Assembly: GCF_050122995.1 (NCBI RefSeq)
Contig: NZ_JBNLIA010000012.1
Span: 62,001 to 126,000 of the forward strand
DNA from: Haloparvum alkalitolerans
GTDB taxonomy: Archaea > Halobacteriota > Halobacteria > Halobacteriales > Haloferacaceae
DNA length: 64,000 nucleotides
Reading direction: 5' to 3'
Both the position numbers and the translations under genes were made by a program. Shown piece by piece: positions 1 to 8,959 of this stretch (the first letter of the stretch is position 1; the number at the start of each line of letters is the position of its first letter). The notes beneath the pieces were generated by a model. It had not been told where the DNA came from, did not search any database, and saw only the letters and a list, made by a program, of their open reading frames with translations.

Positions 1-412
1 GAAACACCGCGGGCGCCGGCGGCGCCGGGCCGAACAGCCGGCTCATGAGCGACGCGCCGTCGGCGGGGTCGACGACGAACAGGTGGACGACGAGCGCGAC
101 GAAGCCGACCACCGCCAGCACGACCTCGGCGCTCGACGCGAACAGCAGGGTCGTGTGGTGCGGGGGCGCGTCGATCCGGCGGTTCCCCGCCCCGAGACGG
201 AGCAGGACGAGGCTCCCCAGCCCTGCGAGGAGGACGGCGACGGTCCCCGCGATCACCGCCTCGGGGAGGCCGTACCGCCAGCCGAGAGCGAGCACCGCCG
301 CCTCGAACAGCCCGATCTGGAGCGCCACGGCTCCGCGTGAGCGCGGCCCGAACCCGGGAAGCGCGCCGATCAACTGCTCGAAGACCCAGCGCTCACCGCT
401 GCGTCCACTCAC
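1..412 (-). CDS. Membrane protein of unknown function (partial, C-terminus outside window)
   Basis: About 137 N-terminal codons are visible; the gene continues past the left edge. It opens with a GTG at 410-412 that overlaps the TGA stop of the upstream epimerase gene in a 4-base GTGA junction, so the two are probably translationally coupled. Three hydrophobic segments are visible (about residues 28-45, 51-72 and 95-114), so it is an integral membrane protein. I do not recognise the family. Coding is supported by the uninterrupted frame, the coupling and typical haloarchaeal composition. Confidence 0.6.
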   Translation of the reverse strand, partial: MSGRSGERWVFEQLIGALPGFGPRSRGAVALQIGLFEAAVLALGWRYGLPEAVIAGTVAVLLAGLGSLVLLRLGAGNRRIDAPPHHTTLLFASSAEVVLAVVGFVALVVHLFVVDPADGASLMSRLFGPAPPAPAVF

Positions 413-1350
413 TGGGGTCCCTCCGAACCCTCGGGCGCTGCACCGTCGGTCTCGGCTCCCTCGCCGAGCGCGCGGGCCACGGCGACGTCGAACGGGGTCG
501 GATCGACGCCGAGCAGGTCCCGGAGCCGGTCGTCCTCCGCGACGACCGGATTGCCCATCCCCTCGACGAGCGGACGGGCGACTGCCGGCGACACGTCGGT
601 GACGAGCGCCAGCCAGCGGGCCGAGAGCCGGGGGGTCAACACTGGAACGGGAACGACGAACAGGCGGCCGCCGAGGTGCGCGCGCGTGCGCCGCAGGATC
701 TCCGCGTAGGTCAGCACCTCCGGTCCGCCGACCTCGTAGGTCTCGCCCGCGGTTTCGGGGTGGTCCAGTACGCCAGCCAGATACGCGATCACGTCGTCGA
801 CGGCGACCGGCTGACACGGCGTGTTCACCCACTTCGGCGTGACCATCACCGGGAGCCGGTCGGCGAGCTGCCGGATCAGCTCGAAGCTCGCGGAGCCGCG
901 CCCCACGATGATCGCCGCGCGCAGGACCGTGAGCGCGTACGCGCCCGCCGCCAGCACGCGCTCGACCTCGCGACGCGAACGGAGGTGCGGCGAGAGCGCG
1001 TCGCCGTCCTCCCCCAGTCCGCCGAGATAGACGACGCGTTCGACGCCCGCCGCCTCCGCGGCGTCCCGGAAGTTCTCGGCCGCTCGACGGTCGCGCCCCT
1101 CGAAGCCCGGCCCCGACCCCATCGAGTGGACGAGGTAGTAGGCTGCCTCCACCGGCTCGCCGGCGACCCGAAACGCGGCGGGCAGGCTCCCGGGGTTCAG
1201 GAGGTCGCCCTCGACGACGCGGACGCCAGCGGGGGCGTCGTACCGCGCGGCGTCCCGAACGAGCGCGACGACATCGTGGCCGCGGTCCGACAGCGCCGCG
1301 ACCAGCCGACTACCCACGAATCCGGTCGCGCCGGTGACGAGCACGCGCAT
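409..1350 (-). CDS. Atypical SDR / NAD(P)-binding epimerase-like protein (NDUFA9/YbjT-like)
   Basis: A 313-residue protein with a Rossmann N-terminus: the GATGFVG motif at residues 7-13 binds the dinucleotide. The SPHLRSR stretch after a YLGGLGE strand is typical of the atypical SDR group that includes NDUFA9 and YbjT-like proteins. These usually lack the full YxxxK catalytic set, and I see no clear one here, so the reaction cannot be named; quinone or sugar-nucleotide chemistry and a structural role are all possible. The ATG at 1350 is the natural start because the Rossmann strand begins at once. It overlaps the next gene by 4 bases. Confidence 0.85.
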   Translation of the reverse strand: MRVLVTGATGFVGSRLVAALSDRGHDVVALVRDAARYDAPAGVRVVEGDLLNPGSLPAAFRVAGEPVEAAYYLVHSMGSGPGFEGRDRRAAENFRDAAEAAGVERVVYLGGLGEDGDALSPHLRSRREVERVLAAGAYALTVLRAAIIVGRGSASFELIRQLADRLPVMVTPKWVNTPCQPVAVDDVIAYLAGVLDHPETAGETYEVGGPEVLTYAEILRRTRAHLGGRLFVVPVPVLTPRLSARWLALVTDVSPAVARPLVEGMGNPVVAEDDRLRDLLGVDPTPFDVAVARALGEGAETDGAAPEGSEGPQ

Positions 1351-1422
1351 GGGGGAGATGGGTGCGCTTGCGCCTTAACCGGCGCGCCCGTGTTCGCGCG
1401 CCGCGCGGTCACCGCTCGGGCC

Positions 1423-2349
1423 TCACCAGCCGGGCGTCCCGGGCGCGCCGCGTCGGTCCTCCACCTCGCGCGCGAGCGTCCCGGGGTCGTCGGCCGGCAC
1501 CCCGACGCCGCCGGCGGCCGCGGCGCGTTCGGTCCACTCGTCCAGCGCGCGCCCGACCCACGAGTCGGCGCTCTCGACCGCCGCGCGCGCCTCGGCCATC
1601 CGGTCGCGGTTCACCGACAGCGACATCGGGCGCGAGCCGACCGCGGCGCCGACGAACGTGCCCCGGTCGGCCGCCGTCGCCGGGGGCGTCTCCGGGTCGC
1701 CGCCGGGCACGGAGCCGACTCCCGCGCGCCGTCCCGCGGCCGCGAGACGCGCGACGGTGCCCTCCAGCGCGTCCGGGTCCGGATGGGCAAACACCGTCGA
1801 GCCGAGCGCGGTGGGACCGAACTGCGGCGGCGGGAGGTCCTCGGGGACCGCCCCGTCGGTCAGTCGGTCGCCGCCGAACGCGTCCTCGACGCGCTCGCAC
1901 TCCGTCTCGCGCTCCAACCGCAGGTTGTGTCCGGGATAGGTGGCGCAGGTCTGCGGGTAACGCTCCGACCCGTGGATCCGACACTGGAGCGTGTCGGGGT
2001 CCAGAAAGACGCACGTCGGGAGCCAGCGCGGCGCCGCATCGAACGGACCGACCGCCTTCGGGGGCTTCCGCAGCCCGACGATGAACACCGGCCGGCCGTC
2101 GATCGCGGCGAGGTCGTGGCCGTCCACCGTCACCGAGTCGTCGCCCTCGGCCGGCGCGAACAGGCGCGGCACGAGCGCGTCGCCGAGCCCGTCGTCGACG
2201 AACGCCGCCACCTCGTCCCGGGTCAGCGGGACCAAGTCGTAGGTGTCGTCGAGGGGGTTCCGACGGCCGGTCCGGTCCGGAACGGGACGGTCCGCGAGCG
2301 CTCGCCAGTCGACACAGCAGCCGGCACAGCCCTCGCAGTTGGTCTCCAT
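1423..2349 (-). CDS. YkgJ family cysteine-cluster protein (putative Zn/Fe chelating)
   Basis: A 308-residue protein that begins with a CxxCxxCC cluster (C5, C8, C11, C12). Further cysteines lie in the PTCVFLD, LQCRIHG and PQTCATYP stretches at about residues 110-140. This spacing is the hallmark of the YkgJ/UPF0153 family, thought to bind zinc or an iron-sulfur cluster; the exact role is unknown. The C-terminal half (after about 165) is haloarchaeal-specific and unremarkable. It sits alone on the minus strand, with a 42-base gap to the upstream wHTH gene. Confidence 0.85.
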   Translation of the reverse strand: METNCEGCAGCCVDWRALADRPVPDRTGRRNPLDDTYDLVPLTRDEVAAFVDDGLGDALVPRLFAPAEGDDSVTVDGHDLAAIDGRPVFIVGLRKPPKAVGPFDAAPRWLPTCVFLDPDTLQCRIHGSERYPQTCATYPGHNLRLERETECERVEDAFGGDRLTDGAVPEDLPPPQFGPTALGSTVFAHPDPDALEGTVARLAAAGRRAGVGSVPGGDPETPPATAADRGTFVGAAVGSRPMSLSVNRDRMAEARAAVESADSWVGRALDEWTERAAAAGGVGVPADDPGTLAREVEDRRGAPGTPGW

Positions 2350-2391
2350 GCCCCCTGCTCTTCGCAGGCGCGAGGCAAAGCGTTTTCCCGG

Positions 2392-3642
2392 CTACGCGTC
2401 CCCGCCGTCGTCACGCCCCTCGTCGGCATCGCCGGCCGGTCCCGCCTCGTCCGCCTCGGGGAGACGGAGCACGTTCTCGCGCCCGAGCCGGAAGCTCTCC
2501 AGTTTCCCGTCCTCGCGGAGTCCGGAGACGACCTGGCTCGTCCGGGCGTCGGTCCAGTCGAGCTCCGAGACCACGTCCTGCTGTTTCATGCGGCCGCCGT
2601 TCCGCTCCAGCAGCCTGAGCACACGCTCCTCGTTGCTCAGCAGCTCCTCGGGCGGCTCGCTCGCCTCGGGCTCCTCGGCCCCGCCGGCCGCCGCAGCCGC
2701 TCCCGCCGCTCCGCCGTCGCCCTCCTCGCCGCCTTCGCTCTCTCCACCGCTGCCTTCGCTCTCGCCCCCGCCCCCGCCGCCTTCGCCCTTAGCGGCACCG
2801 TCGCCCAGTCCGGCCGCGTTCCGGACCCACTCGCGGCGCCAGTAGAGCAGTCCAGCCACCAGCGCGACGACGACGGCGCCGGCGACCGCGGTTCCGCCAC
2901 CGTCGAGGACGCTCGGCCGTGCGGCGGTCACCCGCGGCTCGTCGGCCGAGAAGTCGCGCGGTCCCCGCCACGTCACGGAACGCTCGTCGCTCGCGTCCGG
3001 CTGCGGCGACGCAGTCCCGCGCTCGTACCCCTCGGGCCACCGGATCGTCAGGGCGTATCCCTCCTCCAGGTACAGCCCGCCGAGGGCGTCGCCCATCTCC
3101 AGGCGGCCGTCCGACGCGGCGGCGAAGCCGGTCCACTCGTACTCGTAGACGAGCAGGCCCGTCTCCTCGGGGAACTGCTCCCGCGCGGTCGTCACGGTCG
3201 TGTTCCCGACGGTCATCTCGCGGCCGGTCGCGTTCTCGGCGGTCGCCGCGGTCGCGGCCATGCGCTCCTCGAAGCGTGCGGCGTAGTCGGACTCGTTCTC
3301 GGCCACGTCGGCCTCCAGGTCCTCGAAGGCGGCCTCCCGGTCCTCCGTGTCGAGGCGCACGCGGTACTCGACGCGCCACGAGGCGTCGCCCGACTCGTCG
3401 ACGGTCGCGCGCAGCAGCACGCGGTCGGCGTCGACCGCCTGCGCCGAGGCGAACCCCTCGGGCTGTACGACCGAGGCGGCGCCGTCTCCGGCTGCGGCCC
3501 CCTCTCCGCCGCCGCCGACCAGCGCCCCGGCGCCGCCCGCGACGACCGTGACGAGCAGCGCCAGCGCCAGCGCGGTCGCGACGAGTCCCCTCGCCGACGC
3601 CGCGGCGTCCGGCGCGCCCGTCCGGTCCGAACTGCGGTCCAT
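2392..3642 (-). CDS. Membrane-anchored winged-helix (wHTH) regulator-like protein
   Basis: A 416-residue protein: N-terminal membrane segment or signal anchor (about 20-42), an external domain of about 200 residues with many Glu/Asp, a second membrane helix (about 250-270), a Gly/Glu/Ser-rich linker, and a C-terminal winged helix (about 330-395, containing ERVLRLLERNGGRMKQQDVV). This layout, outer sensor domain plus cytoplasmic wHTH, recurs in haloarchaeal membrane-bound regulators. The ligand and DNA targets cannot be read from the sequence. It lies in a minus-strand run with the YkgJ and epimerase genes but is probably transcribed separately. Confidence 0.8.
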   Translation of the reverse strand: MDRSSDRTGAPDAAASARGLVATALALALLVTVVAGGAGALVGGGGEGAAAGDGAASVVQPEGFASAQAVDADRVLLRATVDESGDASWRVEYRVRLDTEDREAAFEDLEADVAENESDYAARFEERMAATAATAENATGREMTVGNTTVTTAREQFPEETGLLVYEYEWTGFAAASDGRLEMGDALGGLYLEEGYALTIRWPEGYERGTASPQPDASDERSVTWRGPRDFSADEPRVTAARPSVLDGGGTAVAGAVVVALVAGLLYWRREWVRNAAGLGDGAAKGEGGGGGGESEGSGGESEGGEEGDGGAAGAAAAAGGAEEPEASEPPEELLSNEERVLRLLERNGGRMKQQDVVSELDWTDARTSQVVSGLREDGKLESFRLGRENVLRLPEADEAGPAGDADEGRDDGGDA

Positions 3643-3766
3643 GGACGTTTTCTCTCCCCCCGGGACTAAGCGGTTTCCGCTTGCCGCAGGGGTGTCGGCC
3701 CCGCGGTCGGTTCAGGGAGCGCGGCCGGCCGCAGTCCTTTTGCTCTCCCGGCCGCCACACCGAGGC

Positions 3767-3955
3767 ATGACCCGCGCCAAACTCGACGTCGAGGACCTGC
3801 TGAAGCTCATCCTCGGGCTCGTGATCGTCTGGCTCGTCCTCGAGATCCTCGGCGAGGTGCTATCGATCACCGCCGCGGTCTTCCGTGCGATCCCGACGCT
3901 CGTCGGGGTCGCCGTCGTCGTCCTCATCGTACTCTGGCTCACCGACCGGATCTGA
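3767..3955 (+). CDS. Small two-helix membrane protein, haloarchaeal family (possibly DUF7554)
   Basis: A 62-residue protein with a short charged N-terminus followed by two hydrophobic helices (about 11-32 and 39-59) and an RI end. The ATG at 3767 follows a CTTTTGC TATA-like box about 28 nt upstream, as expected for a leaderless gene. Its TGA stop directly abuts the ATG of the LigT-like gene, so the two form an operon. Function unknown; the DUF assignment is from memory and tentative. Confidence 0.75.
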   Translation: MTRAKLDVEDLLKLILGLVIVWLVLEILGEVLSITAAVFRAIPTLVGVAVVVLIVLWLTDRI

Positions 3956-4492
3956 ATGTTCAGCCTGAACGTCCCGATTCCCCCCGCGGTGGAGCGGATC
4001 GCGGACGACCTGCAGCCGCGGCTCGTATCCTTCGACCGCGTCCGCGAGCGTCACACCCTCGTCTGTAAGCGCATCGGCGTCGACGACCTCCCGGTCGCCG
4101 GCCGCGCCCCGCACAAGGACCGCGCGCTCGCGGCGCTCCGCGAGGAACTCCGCCCGCTGCTGGCCGGCACCGCGCCGATCGACCTCCGGATCGCGGGGAT
4201 CGACGCCTTCGAACGCCCCGCCCAGGGACCGGGACCGGTCGTCTACCTCGCTGTGGAGAGCGACGCCCTCCGACGGCTCCATCGCCGACTCTGTGGCGCG
4301 TTCGACCCGGTCGACGGCATCGAGGGGGACGACTACGTCCCGCACGTCACCCTCGCGCGCGGCGGCGACCGCGACGCCGTCGAGCGCCTGCTGGCGGCGG
4401 ACGTCGAGCCCGTGAGCTGGACCGCGAGCGAGCTGGACGTTTACGACCCCGAGTTCCGGGAGGTCGCCGCGACGGTGCCGCTTCGCGGCTGA
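3956..4492 (+). CDS. 2'-5' RNA ligase / cyclic phosphodiesterase-like protein (LigT family)
   Basis: A 178-residue protein with the two-histidine layout of the 2H phosphoesterase superfamily: His33 in RHTLVCK and His130 in PHVTLAR. LigT-type enzymes open 2',3'-cyclic phosphates or make 2'-5' RNA links. The second motif is canonical (HxT). The first reads H-T-L, so the usual Thr/Ser is missing from its third position and activity is not assured. The ATG directly follows the stop of the preceding small membrane protein gene. A TTTCTGT tract at 4506 just after the stop may serve in termination. Confidence 0.8.
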   Translation: MFSLNVPIPPAVERIADDLQPRLVSFDRVRERHTLVCKRIGVDDLPVAGRAPHKDRALAALREELRPLLAGTAPIDLRIAGIDAFERPAQGPGPVVYLAVESDALRRLHRRLCGAFDPVDGIEGDDYVPHVTLARGGDRDAVERLLAADVEPVSWTASELDVYDPEFREVAATVPLRG

Positions 4493-4546
4493 TCGCGACG
4501 GGTTATTTCTGTCCCTCTGCGGGAGGGTTTCCGCCCCCGACTGACC

Positions 4547-5938
4547 CTACCGCTCCCGGACGCGCATCGTGACCGGCCCCTCGGGATGCATCGTCAGCGA
4601 CCCGCGAAGCGACAGCGCCGGCCCCTCGTAGTCGAGCCGATAGCGCGAGCAGACCGTCGCGAGGATGATCTTCGCCTCGAGCAGCGAGAAACCGCGGCCG
4701 ATGCAGTGGCGCGGCCCGCCGCCGAACGGGAAGAAGGCGAACCGCGGGCGATCGGCCGACCGCTCGGGCGTCCAGCGGCCGGGATCGAACGCCTCGGGGT
4801 CGTCGTACCACCGATCCGAGCGGTGGACGACCCACTGCGGGAGCATCACGAGCGCGTCCGCGGGCACGCGGTAGCCGGCGTGTTTCACGTCGACCGTCGG
4901 CTGGCGGAACAGGGTGTAGACCGGCGGGTAGAGCCGCATCGCCTCGTCGAGGGCGTTCCCCACGACCGTCAGTTCGCGCGCGTCGGCCGCGTCCGGTCGG
5001 CCGGTCCCGACCACGTCGTCGACCCCCGCCTCGACGCGCTCGCGCTCGGCGGGGTGCTCCGAGAGGAGGTAGAAGGCGTAGGTGAGCGTCAGCGCCGTGG
5101 TGTCGTGACCCGCCAGCAACATCGTCACGAGCTCGTCGCGGATCCCTCGGTCATCGACCGCGCCCGCCTCTCGCGCGCGCAGCAGCACCGACAGCAGGTC
5201 CATCGGCATGCCGCTCTCGCCCGTGACGGGGTCGGTCACCGCCGTTCCGGCGTCGCCGGCCGGGTCCGCGGCCGGGTCGCGCGCGGTCCCGCGCCGGCGC
5301 TCGAGCACGTCGTCGACGACCGACTCCAGCTCCGCGACCGCGGCGTCGAAGGCGCGGTTCTCCCGGGTCGGCGCCCAGTCGGGCAGGAGAACTCGCCGCG
5401 GGTCCGGCTCGAAGCGCGCGCCGAGCGGCTCCAGCGATTCCTGGACGCGGCGAACGGTCTCCTCGTCGGCGTCGACGCCGAACATCGCCGTGGCGATGAT
5501 CCGGACCGTGAGCTGCGCGAACGCCAGCTGGACGTCGACCGTCTCCCCCGGCTCCCACTCCGAGACGACCGTCTCCGCCTGCTGTGCCATCATCTCCCCG
5601 AGTCCGGTGATCCGCCGCATGTCGAAGGCGGGGTTCGCGAGCGACCGTCGTCGCTCCCACATCTCGCCGTCGCTCATCAGCAGGCCGTCGCCGAGCAGGT
5701 CGTCGATGGCGCGGTCGCCGAGGTCGGCTTTCCGGTAGCGGTTCGACTCGCTCACGAGCACGCGCTCGACGTCGCGGGGGTTCGTGAGCATGTACGTCTC
5801 TCGAGGGCCCAGATCGAAGCGTACCACGTCGCCGTAGGCCGCCCCGCAGGCGGACAGAAATCGGAAGGGGTCGTCGGCGTACCGGCGTGCGCTCCCCAGT
5901 ACCGGGTCACCGGCGGGGCCGGGCGGTTGCCGCTGCAT
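4547..5938 (-). CDS. Cytochrome P450
   Basis: A 463-residue soluble P450. The I-helix oxygen-activation motif AGHDTT is at 276-281, the K-helix ExxR (EAMR) at 332-335, and the heme-ligand loop FGGGPRHCIG carries the thiolate Cys412. No membrane anchor is seen, so it should act in the cytoplasm as a monooxygenase fed by a ferredoxin or flavodoxin system; no redox partner is encoded next to it. The substrate is unknown. An Ala/Asp-rich insert at about 220-245 is haloarchaeal in style. It faces the LigT-like gene tail to tail. Confidence 0.95.
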   Translation of the reverse strand: MQRQPPGPAGDPVLGSARRYADDPFRFLSACGAAYGDVVRFDLGPRETYMLTNPRDVERVLVSESNRYRKADLGDRAIDDLLGDGLLMSDGEMWERRRSLANPAFDMRRITGLGEMMAQQAETVVSEWEPGETVDVQLAFAQLTVRIIATAMFGVDADEETVRRVQESLEPLGARFEPDPRRVLLPDWAPTRENRAFDAAVAELESVVDDVLERRRGTARDPAADPAGDAGTAVTDPVTGESGMPMDLLSVLLRAREAGAVDDRGIRDELVTMLLAGHDTTALTLTYAFYLLSEHPAERERVEAGVDDVVGTGRPDAADARELTVVGNALDEAMRLYPPVYTLFRQPTVDVKHAGYRVPADALVMLPQWVVHRSDRWYDDPEAFDPGRWTPERSADRPRFAFFPFGGGPRHCIGRGFSLLEAKIILATVCSRYRLDYEGPALSLRGSLTMHPEGPVTMRVRER

Positions 5939-6045
5939 GGCCGGGAGTCAGGACCACGCGGGGATAAGCGTTGACCGGCTTCTCACCGCGTCTCCCGGGT
6001 CCGACCCCGTAGCGTTCAAACCCGCGAGGCGGCTACGGGAACCTG

Positions 6046-7794
6046 ATGGACGCCGCCGCGGTCCGCGAACGAGCGGCCGATCTCCCGGCCGAGCCGGGGG
6101 TCTACCAGTTCCAGGACGGCGACACGACGCTGTACGTCGGCAAGGCGGTCGACCTCCGCGCACGCGTCCGGTCGTACGCCGACCCGCGGTCGGGGCGTAT
6201 CCGCGGAATGGTCGACCGAGCGGACGGGATCGACTTCGCGGTCACGGACACCGAGACGCAGGCGCTGCTGCTGGAGGCGAACCTGATCAAGCGGCTCCAG
6301 CCGCGGTTCAACGTTCGGCTGAAGGACGACAAGTCCTACCCGCTGGTCCAGTTCACCGACCACCCCGTGCCGCGGATCGAAGTCACGCGCGACCCCGAGG
6401 AGGGAGCGACTGCGTTCGGCCCCTACACGAACAAAGGGCGCGTCGAGACGGTGGTGAAGGCGGTCCGGGAGACTTACGGGTTGCGCGGCTGCTCGAACCA
6501 CAAGTACAGCGACCGCGACCGCCCCTGTCTCGACTACGAGATGGGGCTGTGTACGGCGCCGTGTACGGGGGAGATCGACCCGGAGACGTACCGCGAGGAC
6601 GTGACCGCCGCACGCCGATTCTTCGAGGGTGAAACCGGCGCGCTCGCGGACCCGATCCGGCGGGAGATGGAGGCGGCCGCGGAGCGCGAGGAGTTCGAGC
6701 GCGCGGCGAATCTCCGGGACAGGCTGGCGGCCGTCGAGGCGTTCCACGGCGGCGGCTCGGAGGCGGTCGCCGGCCGCCCTTCCGCGGAGACGACCGATGT
6801 GCTCGCGGCTGCGGTCGAGGGAGGATCCCCGCGCGTGGCGCGGCTCCACAGCGAGCGCGGCCAGCTCGTCGATCGGAGCCGCCACCGCCTCGACGCGCCG
6901 ACGGGCGAGGACGGGACGGCCGCGGACACGCCGGCCGCGGTGCTCGGGGCCTTCCTCACCCAGTACTACACCGAGCGCGACCTCCCGGACGTCGTCCTGC
7001 TCGCCGAGCGGCCGCCCGACGAGGACGTGATCGACTGGCTGGCACGCGAGGGCGTCGACGTGCGCGTTCCCGGCGCGGGGCGCGAGGCGAAGCTGGTCGA
7101 CCTCGCGCTCAAGAACGCCCGGCGGCGCGGCGGGCGGGACGACGAGCTCGGCGCGCTCGCGGACCGGCTCGGCATCGACCGCCCCGACCGGATCGAGGGG
7201 TTCGACGTGAGCCACGCGCAGGGAACCGCGGTCGTCGGCTCCGACGTCTGCTTCGTCGACGGGAGCGCCGAGACGGCCGACTACCGGCGGAAGAAGCTCC
7301 CGGAGCGAAACGACGACTACGCCAACATGCGCGCGCTGATCCGCTGGCGGGCGACGCGGGCGGTCGAGGACGAGGACGACCGCCCCGACCCGGACCTGTT
7401 GCTGATCGACGGCGGCGAGGGACAGCTCGCGGCCGCGCGGGACGCGCTCGCGGAGACCGGCTGGGACGTGCCGGTCGTCGCGCTGGCGAAGGCCGAGGAG
7501 ACCGTGATCACGCCGGACGGCCCGCGGGACTGGCCGGACGACGCGCCGGAGCTACACCTCCTCCAGCGCGTGCGCGACGAGGCGCACCGCTTCGCGGTCC
7601 AGTACCACCAGACGGTCCGCGACGAAGTCTCGACCGTCCTCGACGACGTGCCGGGCGTCGGCCCCGAGACGCGCCGGCGGCTCCTCCGTCGGTTCGGGTC
7701 GGTCGGGAGCGTCCGCGACGCGTCCGTCGAGGACCTGACCGACGTGGACGGCGTCGGCCAGAAGACGGCGCGGACCATCGCGGAGCGGCTGTAG
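6046..7794 (+). CDS. uvrC: UvrABC excinuclease subunit C
   Basis: A 582-residue nuclease making the 3' and 5' incisions around DNA lesions after UvrA/UvrB recognition. Domains in order: GIY-YIG nuclease at the N-terminus (EPGVYQF and TLYVGKA, about 17-40); UVR motif that contacts UvrB (AEREEFERAANLRDRL, about 205-225); RNase H-like domain starting at IEGFDVSHAQG (about 384); tandem helix-hairpin-helix end (PGVGPETRRRLL and VDGVGQKTARTI). Length fits the family. uvrB lies 28 kb away in this window; uvrA is not present. Many Halobacteria carry bacterial-type UvrABC. Confidence 0.97.
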   Translation: MDAAAVRERAADLPAEPGVYQFQDGDTTLYVGKAVDLRARVRSYADPRSGRIRGMVDRADGIDFAVTDTETQALLLEANLIKRLQPRFNVRLKDDKSYPLVQFTDHPVPRIEVTRDPEEGATAFGPYTNKGRVETVVKAVRETYGLRGCSNHKYSDRDRPCLDYEMGLCTAPCTGEIDPETYREDVTAARRFFEGETGALADPIRREMEAAAEREEFERAANLRDRLAAVEAFHGGGSEAVAGRPSAETTDVLAAAVEGGSPRVARLHSERGQLVDRSRHRLDAPTGEDGTAADTPAAVLGAFLTQYYTERDLPDVVLLAERPPDEDVIDWLAREGVDVRVPGAGREAKLVDLALKNARRRGGRDDELGALADRLGIDRPDRIEGFDVSHAQGTAVVGSDVCFVDGSAETADYRRKKLPERNDDYANMRALIRWRATRAVEDEDDRPDPDLLLIDGGEGQLAAARDALAETGWDVPVVALAKAEETVITPDGPRDWPDDAPELHLLQRVRDEAHRFAVQYHQTVRDEVSTVLDDVPGVGPETRRRLLRRFGSVGSVRDASVEDLTDVDGVGQKTARTIAERL

Positions 7795-8077
7795 CGGACG
7801 CTGACGGGGGTCCCGTCACTGACGGTGGCGGACGCGGCTGGCGAACAGGCGGCTGTGGCGCCGGGAGACACCGAGTTCGCGGGGCGACTGCCGCGCTCTC
7901 GCGTCGCGGTCGGCGACCGCGCGCGTGTCGAGGGCGCTGGCCCCCGTTTCGCCCGCCCCGCGGTTGCGGTCAGGTCACGGGACGGCTGGCTCGGCTTGCT
8001 ACATAAGGACGCGCCCGCGGGAGGGGACCGTCGCCGGAACCGACCGCCTTAACCCCGAACCGGCGGTAGCCGACCCC

Positions 8078-8890
8078 ATGAGCCACTTCCCGGAGTTCGA
8101 GGTGATCCCCGCCGTCGACGTGCAGGACGGCGAGGTCGTCCAGCTCGTGCAGGGCGAACGCGGCACCGGCAAGCGATACGGCGACCCGGTCGAGGCCGCG
8201 GAGCGGTGGATCGACGCGGGCGCGCGCACGCTCCACCTCGTCGACCTCGACGGCGCGTTCGAGGGCGAGCGCGTCAACGCGGCGGCCGTCGAGGCCGTGG
8301 TCGAGGCGGTGGAAGGGGTCGAGACGGACGACGCGAGGAACGGCGCGGACGGCGGGACACCCGGCCGTGTCGGCCTCCAGCTCGGCGGCGGGATCCGGAC
8401 CGCCGCGGGCGCGGTCGACCTGTTGGAGCTGGGCCTCGACCGCGTGATCCTCGGGACGGCCGCGGTCGAGAGCCCCGAGATCGTCGCGGAGATCTCCGAG
8501 ACGCATCCGGGGTCGGTGATGGTGAGCCTCGACGCGAAGGACGGCGAGGTCGTGGTCTCCGGCTGGACCGAGTCCACCGGGCTGGACCCGGCCGAGGCGG
8601 CCGCGCGCTACGAGGACCTCGGCGCCGGCGCGGTGCTGTTCACGAACGTCGACGTGGAGGGACAGCTCTCGGGGATCGACCGCGGGGCGGTCGAGGCCGT
8701 GGTGGAGGCGGTCGACATTCCCGTCGTCGCCTCCGGCGGCGTCGCGTCGGTCGAGGACGTGGTCGCGCTGAAGGAGGCCGGCGCGGCCGCGGTCGTCGTC
8801 GGCACGGCGCTGTACGAGGGCGAGTTCACGCTCGCGGAGGCGCAGGCGGCGGCGGACGCGGTCGACGAGGCGGACGCCGGGGTCCGATAG
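8078..8890 (+). CDS. hisA: HisA, ProFAR isomerase (histidine biosynthesis)
   Basis: A 270-residue TIM barrel that converts ProFAR to PRFAR in histidine synthesis. The catalytic Asp pair is visible as IPAVDVQDGE (D14) and SLDAKDGEVVV (second half-barrel), with phosphate loops GGGIRT and SGGVAS. The frame is open upstream to 7925, but the protein matches the family only from the ATG at 8078, preceded by a CCTTAACC box about 28 nt upstream. hisB follows 69 nt later. Confidence 0.95.
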   Translation: MSHFPEFEVIPAVDVQDGEVVQLVQGERGTGKRYGDPVEAAERWIDAGARTLHLVDLDGAFEGERVNAAAVEAVVEAVEGVETDDARNGADGGTPGRVGLQLGGGIRTAAGAVDLLELGLDRVILGTAAVESPEIVAEISETHPGSVMVSLDAKDGEVVVSGWTESTGLDPAEAAARYEDLGAGAVLFTNVDVEGQLSGIDRGAVEAVVEAVDIPVVASGGVASVEDVVALKEAGAAAVVVGTALYEGEFTLAEAQAAADAVDEADAGVR

Positions 8891-8959
8891 CGGGGAACGC
8901 GGCGGGGTGGCGCTCGAGCGAGCGCAACCACCTTATGACCGGCCCGCGAGGGGGCGTGT

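Noticed and set aside
337..3669. An open frame of 1110 codons on the plus strand
   Set aside because: It lies antisense to three real minus-strand genes and its product is Arg/Pro/His-rich, as expected from the reverse of high-GC codons.
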